Shown: piece by piece, positions 1 through 4,935 of the stretch
How the letters are laid out: each line of letters starts with the position of its first letter
Position numbering within the stretch: the first letter of the stretch is position 1
Assembly (NCBI GenBank): GCA_027080445.1
Contig: JALWRY010000193.1
Span: forward strand, 346-6,567
DNA length: 6,222 nucleotides
Reading direction: 5' to 3'
Source of the DNA: Thiohalobacter sp.
GTDB lineage: Bacteria > Pseudomonadota > Gammaproteobacteria > DSM-19610
Made by a program: the position numbers and the translations under genes
The notes under the pieces: generated by a model
The model's input: only the letters and a program-made list of their open reading frames with translations
What the model was told of the DNA's origin: nothing
Database searches by the model: none

Positions 1-67
1 CAATCCGGCGCGGCGCACGCGGGATCATCTGAAGCATGCGGATCTGGCGAAGGGTGGTGTTGGACAT
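1..67 (-). CDS. WYL-type HTH transcriptional regulator, N-terminal fragment (runs off left edge)
   Basis: The minus strand has an ATG at 67-65 followed by 22 open codons to the window edge, giving MSNTTLRQIRMLQMIPRAPR and then RI. The pattern TLRQxxMLxxIPRxPRxI is, from memory, the start of the HTH region of WYL-domain regulators, including the BrxR/CapW-like repressors found next to anti-phage loci. Only this start is visible, so neither the HTH nor the WYL ligand domain can be checked. No good Shine-Dalgarno sequence precedes the ATG (the sequence there reads ATCCGCCC). The gene diverges from the DUF262/HEPN genes and shares with them a region full of inverted repeats, a common layout for an autoregulating repressor of a defence operon. 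Control of the neighbouring genes is inference. The identification rests on about 20 residues. Confidence 0.55.
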   Translation of the reverse strand, partial: MSNTTLRQIRMLQMIPRAPRRI

Positions 68-80
68 GGGCGGATGGCGG

Positions 81-129
81 TTTGCGCGAGGAAATCCTGC
101 TCGCAGGATGCGACAGAAAATGTCGCAAA
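81..129. promoter_or_regulatory. Cluster of overlapping inverted repeats, candidate operator in the divergent promoter region
   Basis: Seen directly: TGCGACA (109-115) and TGTCGCA (121-127) form a perfect 7-bp inverted repeat around GAAAA. ATCCTGC (94-100) and GCAGGAT (103-109) form another perfect 7-bp repeat with a 2-nt centre. GCGAG (86-90) and CTCGC (100-104) pair in a way that competes with the second one, and TTTGCG (81-86) matches CGCAAA (124-129). A further GCGACAGA half-site lies at 157-164, repeating 110-117. The cluster lies 14-62 bp upstream of the WYL start and over 100 bp upstream of the first plus-strand start. A dimeric repressor such as a WYL protein would bind sites of this shape. 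That link is inference, and no clear -35/-10 pair was found on either strand. Confidence 0.4.
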
Positions 130-169
130 TCAAGGGCAGACTGGCCCAAGATACTCGCGACAGAGCGAA

Positions 170-316
170 CACGGGCGTATCATCCTGCCCGCAGCCATCG
201 CCAGGAACTATCGACCGGCCCGGAGAACACGCATGTTCACGCACGACAGACTGAAAGACCGCCACCGCGAGATCCGCGACGGACTGCCGCAGGCGGTCTC
301 GCTGCGCATCCACCGG
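170..316 (+). repeat. Left copy of a 147-bp direct repeat containing the HEPN gene 5' end
   Basis: This stretch matches 3892-4038 (offset 3722) at 144 of 147 positions with no gaps. The three differences are T209/C3931, G282/A4004 and T309/C4031. The repeat covers 63 bp upstream of the HEPN start codon, the GGAG ribosome binding site (222-225 here) and the first 28 codons. Sequence outside the repeat is unrelated on both sides, so the edges are sharp. The near identity points to a recent duplication. The pair brackets both DUF262 genes. Confidence 0.97.
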
Positions 317-391
317 CAAGGCAAACCGGATGCCGCAGAGCATTGCATCGATCGCCGTTCGATGGGGGCCCACGATCTGAAACAAGGTTGA
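233..391 (+). pseudogene. Truncated duplicate of the HEPN gene (first 28 codons, then unrelated tail)
   Basis: The ATG at 233 has a good ribosome binding site (GGAG at 222-225, 7 nt away), identical to that of the intact HEPN gene. The first 28 codons match the intact gene except G17 (E in the full copy) and I26 (T in the full copy). After residue 28 the reading frame enters unrelated sequence and stops at 389-391, giving a 52-residue peptide with a tail beginning QGKPDAAEH. It lacks the whole HEPN core and the RNxxxH motif, so it cannot be an active nuclease. Its stop lies 3 nt before the ATG of the first DUF262 gene, so if translated it would behave as a leader coupled to that gene. Whether it is made is unknown. 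It could equally be debris of the event that placed the DUF262 cassette here. Confidence 0.75.
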
Positions 392-394
392 TGA

Positions 395-1870
395 ATGTCG
401 ATTGATGCACTGCAACACAAGAAGGAACAAGCGGAAAAACAATCCATGTCGAATAGCCTGCAATCTCAACCGGATCAACAACAACACGAATCGACCGACC
501 AAACACCCAACTTGTGCCCATCCGATCGCAATGGCCGGGTTGTCAAGGTTCGGGATCTGATTACCGCCGCTGGCCTCTCCATCCCTGAGTACCAACGCCC
601 CTATAAATGGACCGTTGAGAACGTCGCGACCCTGCTCAACGATGTAAAGCAGGCGTGCCGCGAAAATAAATCCGCCTACCGTCTGGGTACGGTGGTCTTT
701 CACCGGGAAGGTCGCTCTCTACATATCGTCGATGGACAGCAGCGCATTGTCACCCTATTGCTGATTGCCAAGGTGATGAGCGCTGTTTCTGGCTCCCTTG
801 ACAAGGCTCAGGTGAAAGAAGTGATGCAAGGGATCCAGCTCACTGGCGGGATTTCAGCGAACAATGTTGCCAACAATCTCCGACTGATCAGACAGCGGCT
901 GGTGGAGAATGGTGACTTTCCCGAAGATGCACAGAAATATCTTCTCGATAAATGTGAGCTGGTGGTCTTTTGTCTCAACAAAATCTCCGAGGCCTTCCAG
1001 TTTTTCGATTCACAGAACGCCCGTGGCCGCCCCTTGGAGCCCCATGACCTGCTGAAGGCCTATCACCTGCGTGCATTCCAGGAGAGCGATTCCGAAACCA
1101 AGAAAAAGGCAGTAGAGAACTGGGAAAAGGTCCCGACAGAGGATCTGGCGAGGCTGTTCTCCGATTACCTCTATCCCATCCGAAGCTGGTGCCGCGGGCT
1201 ACCCGTGGGGCAATTCTCCAAGGACCACATCCATCTGTTCAAGGGGATCGATCCCGAAAAGAACGACTATCCATTGGGCCACCCGTACCAGATTATCGAG
1301 AACCACCTGAACTTTTTGGAACGTTGTCTGCACATCACGGGCAACACCGTTGAATACCCCTTCCAGCTCGATCAGCCGATCATCAACGGAAGGCGCTTTT
1401 TCGAGATGGTCGACCATTACTACGAGAAATTCGAGCCCCTCAGCCAGGGGGGAAAATGGGCTTCTATCATGGATCGCGGCAATGGATGGGCTAAAGAGAT
1501 TCTCGACAGACTGGATGATTACGAAGGACGGAGAAGAACCGGCGACCGCTATGTTCGCCAGATGTTCGATTGCCTATTGCTCTACTATCTCGACAAATTC
1601 GGGGAACAGGAGCTCGACGACGCGGTTCGCAAAATCTTTCTCTGGGCCTACAGCGTTCGACTGAGGCAGCAAAGAGTTCAATTCTCCACTATGGAGCGCC
1701 ATGCGCGAGAGGAACACAATCTCTTTCAGCGCTTGCGTGACGCCGTTACGCCGGATGCCTTATTGGCCTACAACCGGCTAAAGCCGATAAAAGCGGCAGA
1801 GATTCAATCCACAAAGACCGAAGACATCAAAACCCTGATGCGCAAGCTGGGCCACGTCGTCGAAAAATAG
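395..1870 (+). CDS. DUF262 (GmrS-like) protein without a nuclease domain
   Basis: This 491-residue protein has a DUF262 domain at about residues 48-230, the ParB/Srx-like fold of the GmrS half of type IV restriction enzymes. Diagnostic motifs are IPEYQRPYKW (63-72), IVDGQQR (111-117; the DGQQR nucleotide-binding/hydrolysis signature) and the FDSQNARGRPLEPHDLLKA block (203-221). In GmrSD enzymes this domain is linked to NTP hydrolysis and DNA recognition. The C-terminal half (about 231-491) looks alpha-helical and charged. I see no DUF1524 His-Me/HNH motif (no EHxxPQ, no GNLxLI), so it probably cannot cut DNA by that route and may be a recognition or regulatory partner of the next gene's product. 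The first 45 residues are Q-rich and probably disordered. ATG 395 has AAGG at 384-387. ATG 446 (M18) is a reasonable alternative start. The gene ends 13 bp before the second DUF262 start, so the two are almost certainly cotranscribed. Confidence 0.9.
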   Translation: MSIDALQHKKEQAEKQSMSNSLQSQPDQQQHESTDQTPNLCPSDRNGRVVKVRDLITAAGLSIPEYQRPYKWTVENVATLLNDVKQACRENKSAYRLGTVVFHREGRSLHIVDGQQRIVTLLLIAKVMSAVSGSLDKAQVKEVMQGIQLTGGISANNVANNLRLIRQRLVENGDFPEDAQKYLLDKCELVVFCLNKISEAFQFFDSQNARGRPLEPHDLLKAYHLRAFQESDSETKKKAVENWEKVPTEDLARLFSDYLYPIRSWCRGLPVGQFSKDHIHLFKGIDPEKNDYPLGHPYQIIENHLNFLERCLHITGNTVEYPFQLDQPIINGRRFFEMVDHYYEKFEPLSQGGKWASIMDRGNGWAKEILDRLDDYEGRRRTGDRYVRQMFDCLLLYYLDKFGEQELDDAVRKIFLWAYSVRLRQQRVQFSTMERHAREEHNLFQRLRDAVTPDALLAYNRLKPIKAAEIQSTKTEDIKTLMRKLGHVVEK

Positions 1871-1873
1871 AAA

Positions 1874-1878
1874 GGTGG
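1874..1878 (+). promoter_or_regulatory. Ribosome binding site that decides the second DUF262 start
   Basis: GGTGG at 1874-1878 lies 5 nt before ATG 1884. A GTG at 1875 would extend the frame by three codons but sits inside this ribosome binding site, so ATG 1884 is the better start. The site lies entirely in the 13-bp gap after the TAG stop (1868-1870) of the first DUF262 gene. Confidence 0.65.
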
Positions 1879-1883
1879 AAACC

Positions 1884-3866
1884 ATGAGTAAAGATAGCGT
1901 GACAAGCTTGACGATCGGGCAGCTGTTGAGCCTGTCTGATGGCACGGGCTACCGGATCCCCATCTATCAGCGTAATTATGCCTGGGGCGAACCGGAAATC
2001 GAGCAGCTGGTTCGCGACTTGGCCGACAATGCTAATAAAGGAGCTGGCGGACACTATTATCTTGGCACGCTCGTGGTCCATAGCAACACGGAAAACGAGC
2101 CTTATGATGTCATCGATGGCCAACAGCGCCTGACTACACTCTTCCTCATTGCATCGACCCTGAAACGAAAAACGGGGAATACTCAGGCCATGCCAACGAA
2201 AGGAATACTGACCTTCGAATGCCGGGAAAAGGCCAACCAGACACTTCAGGCCATTCGGGAGGGACACAAAGAGAACGCCGAAAATCGGGATACCGGGATA
2301 CGAGCGGGCTACCAGACGATAGAAGGCCATTTGTGTCATTGGCTGAACGATGCGGGTTGCGACCCGGATGATTTTTGCAAATACCTCATGGATTCGACCG
2401 TGATTCTGCGCGTCGAGGTGCCTAAGGACGCCGATCTCAACCGGTATTTCGAGGTCATGAACACCCGGGGCGAACAACTGGAAAAACACGAGGTGCTGAA
2501 GGCCCGCCTATTGAACGCTTGCGACGAGAAAAAGCGGCACGGATTGAGCAGGATCTGGGACGCCTGCGCGGAGATGGATCGTTACGTCCAACTGGCGTTC
2601 ACTCCGGAAGAAAGAGACGCCTTGTTTGGCGCGGACTGGCATACCTTTTCGCATGAAAAGCTGGATGAACTTGTTTCTCCATTGACTAACGGCGAATGTA
2701 CGCAAGGAACAAACGCAGACCGGCCCAACCTGTGGGATTTGGCAGAGGGAAAAGCTGAAGGCGCTTCCAATAAGGAGAAACGGGACAAGCAAGACAGCGG
2801 TCGTTTCCGCGCCATCATCGATTTCCCCAATTTCCTGCTCCAGGTGCTGTGCGTCTTCGTCAGAAAAAAAGAAGAATTGCCCGATGACGGACTCCCATTG
2901 AATGACAAGTCGCTTATCGAGACGTTCGACCAGTATATCCTTGAGAAAGAGGATTCGGCGCAGCGTGTGAAGGATTTTTTCTATCACCTTCTGAAATGCA
3001 GGTTCCTCTTCGACCAGTATGTGATCAAACGCGAAGGGGATGTTCAGGAAGGGGAATGGCGGCTATACAGGGGCCACAAGGAGAAAAGTGGCCTTGGGTA
3101 CAAAAAAGTCTTTTCAGAGGATCAGGGTAATGATGTCAATCGCCAGATCCTGATGCTGCAATCGGCCTTTCAGGTCTCGTCGCCATCGCATAGCTACAAA
3201 TACTGGCTGCACGCGGCGATGGTGTGGCTGGAGGACAGAAAGGCGGAAAAAGGCCCTATTCAGGGCACAGAATACCTAGAATACCTCGAGTCAGTCGCCG
3301 TTTCTTTCGTCTTCGATCGTTATCTGAAAAGAGAGAAGCCACTGGATTACAAGAAGATCATCCATGATAACAAGGGTGTCTGCCAGACGGGCGAGCTGAC
3401 TGTGGACCGGGGTATGCTGCGTTACGGAGAAATCCGCAACAACCTGATCTTCAATTGGTTGGATTATCTGCTCTATTTGAGAGATAAGGAATCGGACACG
3501 AAGATCAAACAGTTCCGATTCAAGTACCGCAGCTCCGTGGAGCACTATTACCCGCAAAACCCGATAGGTGAACAACAACTGAGCGAAGATTGCCTGCACG
3601 ATTTTGGCAATCTGTGCCTGATCAGCCATAGCAAGAATGCCAAGCTCAGCAACTATTCCCCGGAAGCCAAAATGGAACATTATGGCAAGCAGTCTGACAT
3701 AGACAGCATCAAGCAGTACTTGATGATGAAAAAAACCAAAGCAAAAGGATGGGGGCAGGAGCAGATCAAGTCCCATTACGACGAGATGAAAGAGGTGCTG
3801 GAGACGGAATCGGGCAAGATCAGGCGCCGCCAGGCGCAGAACTCTGCCTCCGGTGGCGGGTCGTGA
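1884..3866 (+). CDS. GmrSD-like type IV restriction protein (DUF262 + DUF1524)
   Basis: This 660-residue protein has both halves of a GmrSD enzyme. The N-terminal DUF262 domain (about 8-215) shows IPIYQRNYAW (25-34), VIDGQQRLTTL (76-86) and the RYFEVMNTRGEQLEKHEVLKA block (187-207). The C-terminal DUF1524 domain (about 515-635) shows SVEHYYPQNP (551-560, His554) and LHDFGNLCLI (571-580), then N585 and LSNYSPEAK (588-596). This is the EHxxPQ...GNLxLI...N...K pattern of the GmrD His-Me/HNH nuclease. GmrSD cuts DNA with modified cytosines, such as glucosylated hydroxymethylcytosine in T-even phages, and depends on nucleotide. The target of this homologue cannot be read from sequence. The middle (about 215-515) is a helical linker. 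The last 15 or so residues (RRRQAQNSASGGGS) are a GC-rich low-complexity tail. The overall order is intact and no motif is missing, so the protein is probably active. Confidence 0.92.
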   Translation: MSKDSVTSLTIGQLLSLSDGTGYRIPIYQRNYAWGEPEIEQLVRDLADNANKGAGGHYYLGTLVVHSNTENEPYDVIDGQQRLTTLFLIASTLKRKTGNTQAMPTKGILTFECREKANQTLQAIREGHKENAENRDTGIRAGYQTIEGHLCHWLNDAGCDPDDFCKYLMDSTVILRVEVPKDADLNRYFEVMNTRGEQLEKHEVLKARLLNACDEKKRHGLSRIWDACAEMDRYVQLAFTPEERDALFGADWHTFSHEKLDELVSPLTNGECTQGTNADRPNLWDLAEGKAEGASNKEKRDKQDSGRFRAIIDFPNFLLQVLCVFVRKKEELPDDGLPLNDKSLIETFDQYILEKEDSAQRVKDFFYHLLKCRFLFDQYVIKREGDVQEGEWRLYRGHKEKSGLGYKKVFSEDQGNDVNRQILMLQSAFQVSSPSHSYKYWLHAAMVWLEDRKAEKGPIQGTEYLEYLESVAVSFVFDRYLKREKPLDYKKIIHDNKGVCQTGELTVDRGMLRYGEIRNNLIFNWLDYLLYLRDKESDTKIKQFRFKYRSSVEHYYPQNPIGEQQLSEDCLHDFGNLCLISHSKNAKLSNYSPEAKMEHYGKQSDIDSIKQYLMMKKTKAKGWGQEQIKSHYDEMKEVLETESGKIRRRQAQNSASGGGS

Positions 3867-3891
3867 ATCGCTGCCAGCCCGACCGGACCAG

Positions 3892-4038
3892 CACGGGCGT
3901 ATCATCCTGCCCGCAGCCATCGCCAGGAACCATCGACCGGCCCGGAGAACACGCATGTTCACGCACGACAGACTGAAAGACCGCCACCGCGAGATCCGCG
4001 ACGAACTGCCGCAGGCGGTCTCGCTGCGCACCCACCGG
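3892..4038 (+). repeat. Right copy of the 147-bp direct repeat, at the 5' end of the intact HEPN gene
   Basis: This is the partner of the copy at 170-316, 144/147 identical. It begins 25 bp after the second DUF262 stop and ends inside HEPN codon 28. It supplies the functional ribosome binding site and N-terminus of the HEPN gene. If it carries a promoter, the HEPN gene could be transcribed separately from the DUF262 pair. The best -10-like hexamer in the repeat is TATCAT (3900-3905; 178-183 in the left copy), but neither copy has a convincing -35 at the right distance. Confidence 0.97.
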
Positions 4039-4608
4039 GCCCTGAGCTGGCTGCGGCGCGCCGACGCGGAGCAGGCGGATGCCGATGCCCGCTTCATCTT
4101 TCTGTGGATCGCCTTCAATGCCGCCTATGCCAACGAGATCCACGACCGGGCCAGCTTCGGCGAGCGGCGCCTGCTGACCGCTTTTCTGCAGCACCTGACC
4201 GAGGTGGACGGGGAGCAATTGCTCTATCGGACCGTCTGGGAACAGTTTCCGCGCGCGATCCGCCTGCTGATCGACAACCGCTACGTGTTCCAGCCCTTCT
4301 GGGACTACAAGAACGGCCGGCTGGACGAGGCGGAATTGCAGCAGCGCTTCCAGGCCAGCAAGGAGGCCGCCTACCGCGCCCTGGGGCGCATGGACACCAA
4401 GAAGGTCCTGGCCATCGTGTTCGGCCGCCTGTACGTGCTGCGCAACCAGTTGGTCCACGGGGGCGCCACCTGGAACAGCAAGGTCAACCGGGACCAGCTG
4501 CGCGACGGGGTGGACATCATGGCCCGCCTGGTGCCGATCATCATCTATCTCATGATGCAGCATCCCAAGCGTTTTATCGGCGAGCCCTGTTATCCGGTAG
4601 TCGACTGA
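3955..4608 (+). CDS. HEPN-domain protein, putative RNase
   Basis: This 217-residue protein is mostly alpha-helical. Near its C-terminus it carries RLYVLRNQLVHGGATWN (158-174), whose R163-N164-xxx-H168 is the Rx4-6H motif that forms the RNase active site in HEPN proteins, usually as dimers. Other conserved-looking blocks are ALSWLRRA (29-36), FIFLWIAFNAAYA (47-59), YVFQPFWDYKNG (110-121) and a last helix VPIIIYLMM (193-201). From memory this matches a widespread bacterial HEPN family of about 215-230 residues, usually annotated hypothetical. ATG 3955 is chosen over an upstream in-frame start at 3853 because GGAG (3944-3947) lies 7 nt before it and family similarity begins there. The gene follows the GmrSD-like gene by 88 bp on the same strand and is more GC-rich than both DUF262 genes. 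An RNase effector or partner role in defence is inference. Its N-terminal 28 codons are duplicated at 233-316. Confidence 0.8.
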   Translation: MFTHDRLKDRHREIRDELPQAVSLRTHRALSWLRRADAEQADADARFIFLWIAFNAAYANEIHDRASFGERRLLTAFLQHLTEVDGEQLLYRTVWEQFPRAIRLLIDNRYVFQPFWDYKNGRLDEAELQQRFQASKEAAYRALGRMDTKKVLAIVFGRLYVLRNQLVHGGATWNSKVNRDQLRDGVDIMARLVPIIIYLMMQHPKRFIGEPCYPVVD

Positions 4609-4740
4609 CGGGAAGGCTCCAATTGCGTTGCTACCGACTATGCATAGTACTGTCGGATCGATTTCGGCAACATCTTGGGTCCGTCTCGCTCGGGAGAATA
4701 GCCCCTTCTTCGGCCACCGCCCTCTGTCAGGGTAGAGGTC
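4609..4740. other. Gene-free spacer after the HEPN gene, with a palindrome
   Basis: No gene is supported here. ACTATGCATAGT (4637-4648) is a perfect 12-bp palindrome, and CCGAC (4634-4638) pairs with GTCGG (4652-4656) around it. There is no T-run after the stem, so it is not a classic rho-independent terminator. CCTCT (4721-4725) and AGAGG (4734-4738) form another short inverted repeat close to the likely left end of the IS fragment. Confidence 0.5.
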
Positions 4741-4758
4741 ACCCCACCAATGTGGGGT
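4741..4758 (+). terminator. Hairpin upstream of the transposase fragment, weak terminator or IS insulator
   Basis: ACCCCAC (4741-4747) and GTGGGGT (4752-4758) form a perfect 7-bp stem with a CAAT loop, followed by TCTAATT. The downstream tract is too poor in T for a strong rho-independent terminator. Insertion sequences often carry a hairpin just before the transposase gene that blocks expression from outside promoters, and the position here fits that. It could also stop transcription arriving from the HEPN gene. Confidence 0.35.
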
Positions 4759-4795
4759 TCTAATTGAAAACGAGAGAGGGCGAATCGAGGAGAAC

Positions 4796-4888
4796 ATGCG
4801 TTATTCTGCTGAGCGCAAAGAGGCGGTGCTGAAGAAGATGCTGCCACCGAACAACCGAAGCATCCGCGAGATTGCCGAGGACGAAGGG
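4796..4888 (+). pseudogene. Truncated transposase OrfA (IS3-like), N-terminal 31 codons
   Basis: ATG 4796 follows GAGGAGA (4787-4793). The peptide begins MRYSAERKEAVLKKMLPP and continues NNRSIREIAEDEG to residue 31. From memory this is the start of an OrfA family of IS3-like elements, whose helix-turn-helix normally goes on with a GISEATLYNWR-type recognition helix. Here the frame changes after DEG to RKPNPPGQ and runs to a stop at 4994-4996 without similarity to a transposase, overlapping the integrase 3' end on the other strand. The HTH is therefore cut in half and the catalytic OrfB is missing, so the fragment is inactive. The IS group assignment is not certain. Confidence 0.65.
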
Positions 4889-4935
4889 AGAAAACCAAAT
4901 CCTCCCGGCCAATGCCTGCGCCAGCTACATCTGTG

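Larger units (their letters stand above)
4725..4889 (+). mobile_element. Remnant of an IS3-like insertion sequence (left end plus start of orfA)
   Basis: The transposase fragment at 4796-4888 and its upstream leader appear to be the 5' part of an insertion sequence whose remainder is missing. The left boundary is uncertain. TGTCAGGG near 4726 is a plausible terminal repeat start (IS3-family ends begin TG), but the right end needed to confirm it is absent. The right boundary at about 4889 is where transposase similarity stops. Only 47 bp separate it from the integrase stop codon. Confidence 0.4.

Noticed and set aside
155..183. Possible promoter with TATCAT (178-183) as -10
   Set aside because: The best -35 at 17 bp (TCGCGA) is poor, and the corresponding position in the right repeat copy is no better. 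It is too weak to call.
36..254. Plus-strand frames starting at 36, 74 and 82 in the left intergenic region
   Set aside because: They read through the palindromes and the repeat in several frames with no domain. Only the frame from ATG 233 has a ribosome binding site and a real relative (the HEPN gene).
317..394. Degraded continuation of the HEPN gene after the left repeat
   Set aside because: Short matches such as CGGATGCCG occur, but the three reading frames show no HEPN similarity and the match does not extend, so these are taken as chance.
1827..2489. Minus-strand frame of 220 codons at the start of the second DUF262 gene
   Set aside because: It overlaps the DGQQR-containing coding region on the other strand and has no recognisable motifs.
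3853..3954. Upstream extension of the HEPN gene to an in-frame ATG at 3853
   Set aside because: That start overlaps the end of the DUF262-DUF1524 gene and has no supported ribosome binding site, and the extra residues look like translated non-coding repeat. ATG 3955 has a good GGAG site.
3291..4797. Long minus-strand frames (3291-4118 and 3820-4797) opposite the second DUF262 and HEPN genes
   Set aside because: They lie opposite genes with clear family motifs, show no recognisable domain, and are typical antisense shadows in GC-rich sequence.
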